Assembly: GCF_020536995.1 (NCBI RefSeq)
Contig: NC_068358.1
Location: 39,424,060 to 39,488,059, forward strand
Length of the DNA stretch: 64,000 bases
DNA from: Dreissena polymorpha
Taxonomy: Eukaryota > Mollusca > Bivalvia > Myida > Dreissenidae
Reading direction: 5' to 3'
Below the pieces are notes generated by a model that was not told the DNA's origin, ran no database searches, and saw only the letters and a list, made by a program, of their open reading frames with translations. Positions within the stretch are counted from its first letter, which is position 1, and each line of letters starts with the position of its first letter. Positions 48,318 to 62,700 of this stretch are shown piece by piece. Position numbers and translations under genes: made by a program.

Positions 48318-48514
48318 TTCCTAACTAAACATCTTTAATGTCTATTCTTATCAAGCAATATACATACATAATTATGTCAATATATTGTGATTTGTATTGT
48401 TGATGTAACAATTCCTTTCCTAACTAAACATCTTTAATGTCTATTCTTATCAAGCAATATACATACATAATTATGTCAATATATTGTGATTTGTATTGTT
48501 GATGTAACAAGTCA
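48318..48514. repeat. Exact tandem duplication, 99-bp unit, two copies
   Basis: The stretch starting ttcctaactaaacatcttta and ending ttgtattgttgatgtaacaa occurs twice in direct succession with no visible difference. Probably a recent slippage or duplication event, or an assembly artefact. Confidence 0.9.
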
Positions 48515-49560
48515 TATTTCGTCTTGCCAGTACGAGATGAAATTGATAATAATCATTGTGTGGACAGGTATTGAATGCAAAAGTTCTTCTCTTTGGTTGG
48601 CTTGTTTGATCAATGACCTGCTATTGTGCACAATATTCTATCACAAACCCTAGAGACGAAATCACATTGCAATTTACAATTTAAAACGAAAAATTGGTGT
48701 TAAGGAACAATTGTATAAATAAGTCGTAAATGTTAATACGAAAGTGATCGTCTATATTTCTACTAACAAAGTTTACAACTTAATAGACGCCAAAATGGTA
48801 CGTTGCTATTGTGTAAGTTCGAGACTAAAACTTGTTTCACTTTATAGTTGCTTCCATGTACGTATACCGTGCACGATGTCTGGAGCAGTTTAATGTATTA
48901 AATACACGTAAATTCATGTAGATCAGTTATGTTTGCCAGGGAGGCATTCCCGAGACCGCGAATGAACGCGAACTAGCTAAAGTCCGATTACACATGCAAT
49001 AAACGGAATAAAACAAAATATAATTTAAAAAATATATGTATAAAACTTAAATAAATTTCGAATCCGTTAAAAAGTATAGAATAATTCATTTAACTTGACT
49101 TACACAGGCAACTATTAACAACAAAATACTATTATTAAATTGGTTTTAATAGCCCCGAAGTGATTTATCGGACAAGAATATTTGATGGTTTTTCAATCCG
49201 ATTGATAAGCTAACACGTATTGGTGTTTCCTACCAAATAACTCCTATGATATATATCGATGCTGGATGAAATTCGCTCAGAATCTGAACTACAAAATTTA
49301 CATTATAATTGACTACCGCCGCGCAATAGATTTCGACACAAGTGTACCTAACTTTCCTCGAGGTCACCAACATACGCCTGATAAATTGTCACTTTTCCAT
49401 ACAAATGTTTTCAATGTCGGAATGATTTTTTCACATTTACTATCACTTATTCTAAAGTTCGCAAAGGCTATTAAACCTTTGTGATAAAGACAAATACTTT
49501 AATTGCTTTATGCACAATATGCTTACAGCGTTGCCATCTTTATTGATAATCATTGTGATG
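48515..49560. other. AT-rich stretch without a recognised gene
   Basis: Nothing that I can support. Confidence 0.3.
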
Positions 49561-49660
49561 ATTGTGGTGATGTAGATAAACTTAACTTGATGCTTTTATA
49601 TCCATCCTCTCAAAAGCATCGTCACACCAGTACTGTCAGTACTTTGATTACTCGGGGTGA
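49560..49660. repeat. Dispersed repeat piece (partner at 55303-55390)
   Basis: Shares tgtggtgatg, gataaactta, ttgatgcttttatat and aaaagcatcgtcacaccagt, then actgtcagt, with 55303-55390. The core GATGCTTTT...AAAAGCATC can form a hairpin. Confidence 0.7.
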
Positions 49661-49689
49661 CCACTGTGGCAGATATTGTCAAAGGTCCC

Positions 49690-50240
49690 TTCTGATTACA
49701 TTTGTTTAATTATCTTAGTGTTGTTTTATGTCAATATATTGATTGATAATTTTGCTTTTGCTTTTGTTATTAAATGTCCTTATTATGCCGATATTAGGAA
49801 TACATTAATTCCAAAGTATTACAGATCACGACCTAGTATGTTCAAGTTTATCGAACTACTTAATTGTTCAAACAAAATAGTGTTAAGAAAACTTGCCATT
49901 TTTTGTTTAAAATGCTTTAAGGTACGAGAAGATGTGCTATATGTGTAGTATAAATGATATATCTTCCACAAAGACAATAGGCTTAGAATAATGTTATATT
50001 TGTAACAATTATTAAATTTCGTGTTAACATTACATGATCACTTTGTATTAACCCCATCCATGTGACATTCTCACTAAACATGTTGTATGTCATTACTTTT
50101 TTAATTGATCTTTCCTCAAAAGGATGTATGTTTTGTATATAATTGTCACGCATGCTGTTATTGCATATGTATGTTTATGGCGATGAGCTGTATGCTTAAG
50201 CTAAAATAAAATATTCTGTTCTGTTCTGTTCTGTTTACAA
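49690..50240 (+). mobile_element. LINE 3' end with (TTCTG)n tail
   Basis: The frame ending at 49948 carries a LINE C-terminal remnant (IKCPYYADIRNTLIPKYYRS, then KFIELLNCSN and LRKLAIFCLKCFKVREDVLY). It corresponds to the CPxYxxIRxxY part of the C-terminal zinc block seen at 16190-16450. After about 260 bp of 3' UTR it ends in aataaaatattctgttctgt, a (TTCTG)n tail typical of some LINE families. Severely 5'-truncated. Confidence 0.65.
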
Positions 50241-50711
50241 TTAAAATAGTTCAATATAATAAACGTGCAATGATAATTTTGCAAAAGCCGTTGAATATGT
50301 ATAAATGCGTAGAAACTTGCGCACATAGCAAATACTTTTGTATTAAGTTTCAAGTTTTCCCAAGTCGAAGTACTAAAGAGCTTTTGTGCTTTAACATGGT
50401 CTACAAAAAAGATAACAGTTGGATATTACATGTTTCAATGCTTTGTTGCGTTGTGACGATTGTTTTAATGTTTATGGAAGTTGTGCTTAATAAATTAACA
50501 ATTACGAGTTGTCATTAAATTGCTTTGGGCGCTTTGATCAATACTTGGTAAATACCAGCATCGAACATAATATTTATTTTCGATACGATAACTGTAGAGC
50601 GATATTGGATCTCTATTTTTACTGACGTCAACTAATGAGAGCGCTTATACCATTGACAGCAGGTGATTAACTCTTCAAGAGCCTAGTAAATTTATTTACC
50701 ATCGCATTAAA
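50241..50711. other. Presumed promoter and 5' UTR region of the glutamate receptor gene
   Basis: Sequence directly upstream of the ATG at 50712. I see no unmistakable core promoter element. The open frame 50270-50518 has no recognisable domain. Confidence 0.3.
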
Positions 50712-50793
50712 ATGATACACAGCAATTCAGTTAGTATTGTGTTCACATTTCTGTTCTCTGTCGGCTCTTTTGGAGAGACTGAAATAAACATTG
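50712..50793 (+). CDS. iGluR exon 1: signal peptide
   Basis: Begins at ATG and encodes MIHSNSVSIVFTFLFSVGSF, then GETEINI plus one base. It ends at a strong donor (g|gtaagt). The hydrophobic core and early position mark it as a secretion signal. The first intron is 8.6 kb. Confidence 0.7.
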
Positions 50794-53700
50794 GTAAGTG
50801 CCATTAAATGATGTAAATCGCAATCATGAATGCGTATTATAGTGTTATGTGTTTATTTATAATTATATATATATATATATAAATTATTGAATCGATAATA
50901 AGTAATGGCAGTTCAATATATATAATTTTTTCCTCACTTCTTGTGTAAGCAATATTTCAAATTTGAATCATCTTTAACTGTGTGCACTTATTTACAACTT
51001 AGCATAACGCTTTTTAAATAGTCGTATCATATGAATTAAATGTACTTACAATTACAGTATTGCGTTAAACTGTTAATTATACCATATCTTATTGACATCA
51101 GCATTATAAATTAAAACAAATTGATGTATTTTACAGTGTATTAGAATCTTTAACAATACGACATTCAGTAGCAAATACCACTTAGTGAAAATGTATAATT
51201 TTCCTTTACTTGCCTTAAAATAAGTATATGTCTACAGTGCCTTCGAGATCGCCAAATTCAATGGATTTGTATGTTCATCATATTCTAATTCTATGTACTA
51301 TTAATGTGTGTGTTGCAACGTTAAAAATGGTTGGGCAGGTAAATAACTCACAACTATGCAGAACGGATTTCGTTGTGTCGCAGTCTCGAAATTAAATGTC
51401 ATAGTGGTGTTAAATAGAAAAATAGCTGTAAAGGTGTCACATACCAATTAGTATTCATTTTTAAAGCTTTATGAGTAATACGCATTTAAAAGACCTAAGT
51501 ACATTTATTGAAACGTAAAACTGTTTTGACGTCAAATACAAACGTTATAAAGCAATACTATGAATTATCTTATCATACCGAGGGTTGTTAGAGAGGAAAT
51601 CGGGTTTTCCTGTTCTGTTTCAAGACTTCAAGTGTGTGAATTTTGCGATGTTTCTAAATTAAGAGTTTAATATTTTGTTTTGGATTATTCCATTTATACA
51701 AATAAGAGTACGATATTAAACATGTATATAATTATAATTTAATCAATCGACAATGTCGTAATTTTAATTTTCTTATAACAGCTTTAATAATGTAAAAAGT
51801 GATAAATCAGTAAGTCCTTGTTTACTTCTATAATTACCTACTTTTCATCCTTCTTATTACACTGTAATTACACTTGTGTTCTTAGAATTCAGTATTTGGC
51901 ATTTTGCTAAAAGGCAATAAATGTTAAAGAGCTTATAAATGTCGTTGTTGCTGTTATCAAAAGGACTTGTTCACAGTTTGTCAATAGGAAATGTGTCAAA
52001 AAATCCCGCTGATACGCAATATTTTACGGCTAATTAACATAATACTCAATTATTCATAGAAGTCTGAGTAATAGATCCCATCATCTATTCTTTTATGTCC
52101 ATCATTCGTCCAGATAACATTATCAGTTCGTGTCAAAATTGATCAGTTAGAACATTCCATGAGCAGTTTATTGATTATTTTGTCATTCTATTGTGGTAGG
52201 ATGGTTTGTCATGGTTAATTGTTAATGAGTGTCAGTAATTGCTTTTGCTTGGCGTATTGTTTGTTTTATAAAAAAATGTGTTTGTTGTCGTCTTTATAAA
52301 ATTTTTAATAGGTTTTATAACACAATATTTTGATATCTCTTGAGTTAGTTTAAGAATTAAAAAAATTGACTGTTATCTTTTTGCCTATCAGAGATTTATT
52401 CATTTTGTTACTTTTTTGATACGACAAATTGAATTTTTGAGGATGCTGCTTCAGCAGCTCGTCTAAGTTATCTTCTTCACAATGGCGACCTATGTAAAAG
52501 ACCGAGCCAGTCCGATTGAGATAGCTCGATTTTTCTACCGTACCCGGGAAATTTAACGCTAAATCAGTTGTTGTCGGCTATTTTTTTAATTAATTGTATA
52601 TTCACATTTATGTCAATTTTCTGTAAAATGGCCTCTATATTATCGGAACACATACTCAAAAAGCATGTTGATGCAGTTTTTTTTAAAGAGAAGTTTGTTT
52701 AATTCTAATCGGCATACCTCGCTGATTATCATTGATAAAGGTAAAGGAAGCTCAGCTATAAATAGGACAGCATATTCTGGGAAAAAGATTTAATAATAGT
52801 TTGAAAACGTAAATTTTAAATCAGTTATATTCAATCCATTATATGTTTATAGATCAATAAAACAACTATGCATTTTCTGTATTGTATTAGACATTTGTCG
52901 TGATTCTGTAAATAAATTGCGAATGAAAACGTGTATAATTCACGTTAAACGCGATCATGAGTGTAAAGAAAACGAATTATTTCGAACCTGCCATTTGTAA
53001 ACGTTAAAGCGAGTATGGTATATAAACACCATAATAGCACTATGATATCTACGAAGCTCGCTTAAGAGCTCTCTCTTTTTGCATATTTAATAAACTTTTC
53101 TAACATAAATTACAGAGCCACATCAGTACACACACTATGTTTGATAATTCATTCGTTTGTTGGTTATTGTTTTCTGTGTTAAACACATATTAGGTCATAT
53201 CGCGGAGATTTAGTGAATAAATAACTCAAATATCCTAAATGACAGTTTCTAAATAGTCAAACAAGCCGATTATTGCTGTTAAAAAGTTTTGACACGAGTG
53301 TCAACATTCTCTCATGGGCGCGGCCATTATTGTATGTTGAGGCACGAACGACAACTCTGCTAGGAGAATGTTATCAATGGATGGAATACGAAGGATATAT
53401 TTGATGTGAATGAAGGACTTTCTGGATCTTGACAGCTTGACATGGCAAAACTAGCATGCTGGTAATTTTAGTTGTCAATTTAAGTCACACTTTGTTTTAT
53501 AAATTGTATTCGAGCATTTTGCGACTTATTGAATGACTATGATACCCGATATCAACATATCATAGGGGATTTGCAGATCACCAAGCTGTCCTGAAATTCA
53601 ACATTGATTACAAACTCTTTAGTGGTTTGTACTCTTTTTCTTTCTATTTTAGTACTTTATTTCATTTTAAAGTTAAATGAACTGTGTCACAGAAAAAGAG

Positions 53701-56700
53701 ATATAAAGGCGATTGTGGCCAGTTTGGATCCAGATCAGCCTGCGGTCGCTTGCAATCTGTTTGCTTTAAAGCGGTTTCCTGACAATAACAAATAGTTTAA
53801 TTGGATACTGATTGGACTGCGCTTTTCCTGTGACCTGGCTCAAATAATAGAATTGTCATTAATCAAATGATTTATTTCGAACATTAATCTTTATTTTCTT
53901 GTCCCTCGGGATCAATGACTCAAGTTTTTTCCTGTTGAGAATTGAATATTGCTTAAAGCTATGCTAGGGGGCGTGAGAGATGTTGCACCTTCCATTATCG
54001 CTCGATTGTTCATTGTCGGCTTGGGTACTACTTACATGTACCCTGGGTACTCTTAAGTATACTTACATGTACCCCGGGTACGGTAAACATACTTAAACGT
54101 ACCCGGGAAATTTAACACTTAATCGGTCGTTGTCGGCTATTTTTTGTATTAGTAATATATTTACATTTATGTAAATTTTCTGTTAAATGACCTCTATATT
54201 ATCGGAACACATACTCAAAAAGCATGTTGATGCACTTGTTTTTTTAAGAGAAGTTTGTTTAAGATAATCGGTTGCGCGTTTTACGACATCGGATCTTGGG
54301 CGGGAATACAACTCTGGTACAGTATAATATCGACCGAGTACGATTACGTATATTTACCGTACCCGGGGTACATGTAAGTATACTTAAGAGTACACGGGGT
54401 ACATGTAAGTAGTACCCGAGCCGACAATTACCAATCGAGCTCCATTATCCTTCATGAACCGACTCAATAAAACCGAGTCGGCAATATTTGACTTAATTTT
54501 TGGTTTGGTTGCTCTCGAGAGATCGAACAATTTCAGAATCTTCCAAAAATCCTAGTGGTAGAGTGTCGACTTTGATTGCAGGAGGTTGCGCTGCGGGTTT
54601 GATCCCCAGAAGCGACAATGAAAACTAGCCAACTTTGTTATCTTACGGCTGCTAAACCTGATATACTAAGATAATGTGAATTTTCTCTCACATGATGGTC
54701 ATCACTTATATTATATAAAAATTCGCAGCAGTAGTAAACAATTGGACAATAATTAATGAACGCATCTTTCGTTTGTCTTTGATTTTGACATGGCCTAGAT
54801 TTAAATATGTGACTTGACTTTACCAGCACTCTTGTTAATGTTACCAATGTGTCAGACCAGATCCTTGATTTTGAAATCTAGGACATGCATGGTCAAGTCT
54901 TCATGAAATCAGGACAAAAAATTGTATTTTAAGTCCTTTAAGATAAGTGGTACAGAAAATACGAAAATACACGTCGAATATCTTTTTAAAGATATTTCTT
55001 GTTATATTTGATCGAGAATGTAACCGCCTCCAAGTTTCGCTGAATGGGTAAAGTTCCCCACGGGTACTACTTCCCCGTACCCCCCCCCCCCCCCAATTTT
55101 TTTTTTCGTACCCAAAATTTTTCGTACCCAATTTTTTCGCAACATTTTTTTTTTCGTAACCAAATTTTTTTTCGTACCCAATTTTTTTTTTCGTATCCCA
55201 ATTTGTTTCGTACCCATTTTTTTGGCATAATTTTTGTACCCAAAATTTTCGTACCCATTTTTTTTTCGTACCCAAAATTGTCGTACCCACATACACAATT
55301 GTGGTGATGCTGATAAACTTAAATTGATGCTTTTATATCTATCCTCTTCAAAAGCATCGTCACACCAGTACTGTCAGTTTGATTATTTGATTATCAGATA
55401 AGATGATAAAAGGTGCTACCTTTTTACGGGCAAAAGCTTATTTGATAGCCATGTACGGTAATAAAACAATACATGTCATTACATTATTGTTCACACAATC
55501 ATTTCAATGCTTGTCAAAAAATACTTGAGCAGGATAATTTAATGTTTTATGTTTCTTGTTAAAACATGCTTTTCACATCTTCCACGCTGTTCTATAATAT
55601 AAATATGTTTGCGTGTGTGGTATGTTTCTACAACAGAAGGAAAATACGCTGGCTATAGCTTTTGATTATATTATAAACAGATTTAATACAAACATAAGAA
55701 TATAAAGTGTCGTATCAATTTTCATGACAATGACTATCCACGTTTAATTATACAATATCCTTGTATTCAATCGAACTATTTCATTAATGAAGGTATATCG
55801 CTTGGTATAAATTCTGTCCGTAGCTTAGAAATACGGTCTTCACTAAAAAAATGATCGACTTTGTAGCCATTCTTGAATCAAAGTAAGTATTTTACCCGGT
55901 CATTTCTCCGCAGCGATGCGCCACGACGCTGTTTTGAAGCGACACACTGCTTTTTCTTTAATTGCATCGGGTTTAGGGATTGCATTTTATATGAGTTATC
56001 TTTATAAATATGCTAAAAAGTATATGACCTAAAGTTACTAAGTGTATTAATGACGGCTTGCCTTAGTTGCCTTTTAAGGCCGGTGAACAGAAACAGGATG
56101 CAAAATAAAGTGGTGACAAAAGACGTATGTTCAGGGAGAAGAACATAATGCGAAATTTTGAATACACTTTTATGCAAAATAATGACGTCCTGTGTATATT
56201 TTCTCTTAAGGTATGTTTAAACATGTGGTATAGCATATGTTGAAGTGTAAATGTAGCTTTAAATTTAAATAAATATCATCACGAAAAAAAAGACGCGTGG
56301 CAAACAATTTGGAGTGATAAAGGTAGGTCTTTAGATGGGTACACAACTGATTTTTAAGCGGTTAATGCCCGAATATGCCCGTACAAATACAATGCGATAC
56401 ATCTAAGCATCGCACATCGATAATATGGAATAACAGTTTGAATGGAAATAATACACTTATACGCATAGGTTTGTTCGAGTAGTTTCCTTTGGGAATTCAT
56501 TTGTCAATATATTAATTAAGTTTGTGTCGGTGTGTATTGTATGGTCACACAATACTAACTCAAAATTTTATAATCGTATGAAATACCGTAAACTATTGTT
56601 ATCTAATACACCAGGATAACACATACTAGACCTATTGTACATATTATTAAATATATTGAGATGCATTATAGTGGTGGTAGCAATACATTACATGGCTTCG

Positions 56701-59700
56701 TTATAAATAAAATTAAACTCAGACAATCCAAATGTAGTCTTACATTATTGGCAACCAACAATCATTACATGAATAAAAATTATATATTATAAATAACATT
56801 TTTAATTGAAAAAATATAAGTAAATGTTTAGAATTTATGAATGTTATGTTTATGATGTATCGTTATGAGCATGAAAACAAATGATAACGGTACTGTAGTG
56901 TTTTAAAAATCTTATCGAAGTTTGCGTTTTGTGTAGGCGCATGCAGGCATGAGTTTTAATACGACTGGAACTGTGTAGCAATTTGTGAAATGATTTTTCA
57001 TTACACTTTTCAATGATTGTTAGATATTCATTAGTTTTCAAAACTGGGAATATGCAATGTTTTGATAGGTATCTACATTTCAGGTAAATACCGACTAAAT
57101 GCGCCTTGAACACGAGACCAGTTTGGTTAACTGTTATATCGTCATTGAACATATTTGCCACAATGCCATTTCATGCGTCTAGTGGATTTTTATGGCTGCA
57201 TATTATTGTAAGATTGTAAAATTAAGTGCGGTTTTTAAATGCCTTCATACAGTGTATTTTACCTAGCCTTTCATATGAGATGACGAACTCAATGTTTACA
57301 TTCTGCACAGGACCAACCCAGAAGGCAAAAACATTAAGCAATCGACCACGTTCTCGCGATACATTTTGACCTTAACTGAAATAAACAAATCAGAAAAATT
57401 GAGGCAAGATCATTTGATTATCGGCTCTCGCCATTTTTATATTTTGATTGGAACAATCAGCGGATGGACTGAACTAGTTGCTGTCACCGTAAGCAAATAA
57501 AGTGTTGGTGCTATCAAAACGTCAATGTTCGATTATAACGGTTGCTATGTGCATATGTTAAAACAAAAAATACGCGATCAATATATACAGAATTGGTGCG
57601 AAATTGTAAGCTCACACAGCGAATTATACTATTTTAACAAATTTAAAACTGTTTTCAAATATGAAAAATATCTAGATGCAGTAGACCATGATAATTATAG
57701 AATCGCATTAACAAAACTGAGACTGCGTTCTTACCAGCATGAGGTCAAAACAGGTTGATTTAATAAGGTTGATAGAGTAGAAGACTTTGTAAACTGTGTA
57801 ACCTAAATGTAGTTGAAGCGGAAGTCCACTTTGTACTTTGTTGTCCCTTGTATTAAGATTTAAGACGAAAATATAATAACCCAAATGCCTTTAATACAAT
57901 GAATACATTTATTAAGCTTATGTCGTCAACTCAAACAGAATTGTTAAGACGCCTGGCAAAATGTGTATATTTTTCTATGTAACAACGACGTTCCCAAACC
58001 TTAGATTGTATTGCTTCTGTTTGTTTTTCGATATGTATTTTTACATTAATATTTTGATATCCTGCACTTTTAACTATACATGTTGTTTTGCTATGACCAT
58101 TCTTTTGTAATATTGTATTTGTAAATTGCCAAATGCGTTATGCCGATTTGCCTAATAAAGTATATTATTTGCTATCAAAACATACATATGCATTTCTCTT
58201 TTCTGAAAAAAATAAGTTGTTAAAGAAATACATGCAACTTGTTTGCTAGCTGTCCAGTGATATCGATTTCGCGACCTTGCAACAGCCATCCCATTCGTAT
58301 TGAGATACGCGCAAAGTTGAAACGTAAATAGATATATACACATCGTTTGTTAGAGCAGGAAACATATGTCCATTGTGGTCAATCTTCAAAGTCAAGTTAC
58401 TTGAGCAACATTGGTTCGCAGTATCAGTTATCTTTCTGTCACAGCGCATTGATGGATTGATGCATGTCTTGATGTTTACCATTATTTTAAACAAACTGAT
58501 ACCAGATGAAATCTTATGCGTCTTAAACAATGCTATCGATTCAAAGATGGGCGATAAGAATATTATATTTTTCCATTATGGTATTTTTGCTATGCAACTT
58601 AATGAAACGCATGCTTTGTAGTATTTGTTTAATTACAAAAATCTCTATCAGGACAGTTTAACAATGCATACAAATAACAAACGGTACAGTTTCTGTCTCC
58701 GTGGTTTAAATTTCGCTCTTGAACGTATTTTATGACAGAAGGTCAGTCAGTAAGTAGCTAATAAATTAAAAATTATAATTTATACAATATACATGGATTT
58801 GGATTAGATGCAGATTAATCATAAATAAATGCCATAATATTGGGTGTAAGAAGAACAAATGCCACATATCTTCATTTTTTTGCTATGATCGCACTATGTT
58901 ATTTGATTTGGGACCAGATTGCATTTAGGCGTCTTGTTTTGGTGTGTACATCATAATAGTTGATATTTATACAATATTTTATTTGTCATAGTCCATCTGA
59001 TAGTAATACCACATGATCGTTGACAACAGCAGCCCTTTAAGTAGCCTTTATGAGAAATTAATTTTGGATGCAACGAGTGTTAATATATCAAATAGCTACT
59101 GAATTGAACGTTTAGGGCAACGTCACGAAATATTGTGTTACACTTCTCTGTAAGTATTATGCAGGTTATATCAAACCTCTTACACTTTTCATATTTTGAA
59201 TGAAGACTAGCAGATGGTAAGAATAAATGATCTATTTCTAATATTTCTCGAGGTGCACTCTCCTGAATCGAGACAAATACTACAAAATAGTAAAATCTGG
59301 GTAGAAAGAAAACAAACTTGTGTCGTCCTTTACGATGACTGTTTCATATAAAAGACAAGTAATTCATCATACATTTTATTTTGTCAGCTGTCCTGCAGGA
59401 ATGGAAATATCTTATTACGCCGGTCCTTGCTTCCAAGTACTTGGGGCATGTGAAAGCCAACATACACACATTCGATATCGGGGAAACCGATTCAGAATAT
59501 ACCAAAATAAAGATAGGTTAGTAATCTGATTTACCTTCTTATACAATAAATACATATTATATATGCAACATTTTTTTTTTGAAGTCTATTTAAACTTTCT
59601 CGATATCATTTGTTGTTGTGTTTTTGTTGTGTTACTTACAACAACGCATATTTAAGTACGTCTCATGATGATTGCGATAATAATGACAGTTATCATGCAC

Positions 59701-62700
59701 GAACAGACATTTGCCATAATTGTTTGTTTAAACATGAATACTAGCAAAACCAGCTGCAATCCAAAACATCCTCTTACATTACAGCCATCGACAGTCTAAA
59801 AGAAAACAATATCCATGTCATTGCTGGGCAATTTGACAAGCATATTTCTTTGGCAACGGAAGTTTTGAACATAAGTTACCTTACAACAACGGAAATGACA
59901 TCGGAATACACCTTTTCATCGTTCCAAATGCTTCCTTTGGATGATTTTTGTCAAGCCATCCTAGATCTCGTCAAAAAATACAAATGGCAGGATGTCAGTA
60001 TATTCTTCGACGACCGAAAAGGTACACGTAAATCAATTGCGTTTGGTTTATCTTTTGATCACACAAATAAAGCGATTAAGTCTATCATCGGCGTATATAA
60101 ATCGAATATATATTTATAATCGCAATCGCAATATCAAGCAAATGTTTTAGTTAAAAAAATGGCTTTTTATAATCCGAGTCCCAGCATCAGTCATCTCGGC
60201 TGGGAATTAATGTACTCGCACACCAGGGAAATTCGTACGGTCATTTTTAATACGGTTTATGCCTCAAGCAATTGAATTTGTAATTGCGATGTGGCATCAA
60301 AGGTATTCGTAAATTACTGAAATAACGCCAGCGCACTGTGATATAATGTAATTACGAAACTAGTTGCGAATACTATAAATGCGAGTACAAAAAGTCTAGT
60401 ATTGTACGGCTCACTTAAGTCCAAAAATGGTTAATTCAAGTGTAAATAACCAAATGAAACACTAAAAATACTTTCAAAAATATGGTGGCAAACATACAAC
60501 AGTTTTATGAATACTTTTTTTACATAATATTCTCTACAAGAAATCTGAAGTCAAAATAGTTTAAACTCCTTCGTGTTTTACTGAGGAACCATCTGTATAT
60601 TGCAAAAATTCAGTATAAATACAGATTCGGAAAGTACAATGTAAGTTCATTGTAAATCGTATGATAAGAACCATATTGTTTACAAGTGCATGGATTTTAT
60701 GGTGATTTGTTTGCTTAGAAGATCCATACTAAAATGCAATAGGTGAAATAATCATAATCATAATTGTATTATAAGTCTTCTTTTACTTTCGAGCGCTATT
60801 CACCGGATGCCTTATTATCTTTAACAACGTTGCATTACTCGAATTACTGAATATAAAGATATTGTTAATGAACAATAACACAATTCCTAAATAAAAGTAA
60901 AATAACATTGTATGAACCCGTTAATATGTGAAACAAGTATAATAGTTTGTATATATTTCTTTTACCACTTCTACAGAATATAGTGTTTAGAGTTTATTTA
61001 AAAAAGAAAATTACTGACAGCCTCTTGAGACACTTTGCCTGGCATCATATCAAAACAAAGCCTATACAATTACATGCACATATAATTACAATAAATAGCG
61101 GCACTCGTATAACACAAACACATATAGCATGGTAAACATGCATAGTTGTAAATATTTACTAAAAATAGACAAACACACATAAATACATCGTGTAAATAAA
61201 TTGAACTCTTTGGTTAAATTTTTTACAAGTCTTATAGCTAGATTACTAATTTTACTACATGCATGAGCCATTTCTATTCATTTGTAGATATTATATCTCT
61301 ATATATATAAACGTGTGCAAATTGTTGTCTTTGTCAAAGGTATCACAGCTGTAGAGAAACTCCTGACCAATCATGAACTTATTGTTAAGTCTTGGCGCCT
61401 GGATCCCATAACAACAGACGAGCAGGTGCGAGATCACCTGATACATATGAGACGAGTATTCATGCAGCGTTCGATTGTGTTCTGCAAGAAGTCAAACATA
61501 CATAGACTCGTTGAAATGGTAAATAATTGGCACGGGGCAAACATGGGAATAATGTGTGTGGCGTCTCAAAGGTTATTGCATCTTATGTCAATATTATCTC
61601 TCTGATGAACATATTAAATGGTGAATCAATAAAACATAGCAAACATAAAGCACTTTCACTCAAATGTGCTATTATTTTGATTATGAAAGTGCTATTTATT
61701 CCGATTTAAAACTGGTTAATTGTGACTTTAAAATTAAATTCATGGAAAGAAATGAACGAAAGAGAGCTTAAGATAATTAAAAAAATATATATTTTGATTT
61801 TCATAATGTGATTTTAAAATCAATTTACAGGCACGTTCGTTAGCGATGTTGTCGACGCCATACGAATGGTTCTTCTATGATCCGGTAAGATTAAAGCCGT
61901 ATTAGGAGTCTACAAGTTTCAATATTTTTCATAATAATCGGGCCTAAAATCCAAACAATATATTAAGAATCACATATTTATTGCTAAAACAGTTAAATAA
62001 AAATAGGACAATATATTTTAAAACATTTTTTTGTACTATAAGAACGTTTAATTCAGAATTTTCTAGTCAACATAATATAATTTGCCAGCCATTATTAATG
62101 ACTTAAGATTAAAGTATCATGAAATTATTGAAGATTTGCATTAATCTGCCTAACAATGTCTCGCATAGCAGAGTTGTTTAAATATACGTTACTGTACAAC
62201 GTACACGTATATATGATGTAGTTTCTTTTTTAGTATACTTTAATTTAACAAATAATCTCAGTATATATTAAGTTTATATGTCTCTTTAGGCCTTCTCACA
62301 AAGTGGCAAAATGGCAACGTCCTAATTTATTGTCGAAGCTTCAAATTTAAACTATACAGTATATTCAAACAAACAAAACTCCTGGCATAACTAAGTCAAT
62401 ATTGAAAAATAGTATTCGTCAATACCTTTATTATTTCGGAGAGAACATCTTTAACTAACGAAGCGTTGAATGATAAATGACCTAGTGATTGTCATTTATA
62501 GTTTGACCCAAACATATGCGCGGTAAAATCCGATAAAGGAAAACAGTTTTTATTGAATTGAATTTATACATAAATATTGCAGTATATTAGATTCTTTCTA
62601 TGCAGGATTGACTGAAAAAAACTTAATATAATTGACTTACATACATAATTATGCGAAAATGTTAAATTAATTACACAAACAATATTAAATTGAATTACCC

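Larger units (their letters stand above)
50794..59387 (+). other. iGluR intron 1 (8.6 kb)
   Basis: Contains an (AT)n run near 50867-50880, a MULE-like element and its relative (52532-54440), a tRNA-like SINE piece, a T-rich low-complexity tract (55075-55290) and a LINE 3' fragment (57525-58170). No other gene was recognised. Confidence 0.6.

Noticed and set aside
54550-54616. Functional tRNA gene
   Set aside because: A- and B-box-like motifs are present, but I could not fold a standard cloverleaf with a proper acceptor stem and anticodon arm. A SINE remnant fits better.
55002-55307. Repeat-protein gene (GTKK/GYEKK on minus, FRTQ/FFSYP on plus)
   Set aside because: It is a translation of the T-rich cgtaccc tract and has no gene context.
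58246-58530. Minus-strand 94-codon frame with several cysteines
   Set aside because: It lies in the iGluR intron, has no recognisable domain and no splice support. It could be an unrecognised exon of an antisense gene, but I cannot support that.
59320-59529. Exon 2 read in the frame SCPAGMEISYYAGPCFQ
   Set aside because: That frame is longer, but it is incompatible with the splice phases of exons 1 and 3. The phase-compatible frame gives INIGAV and continues into exon 3.
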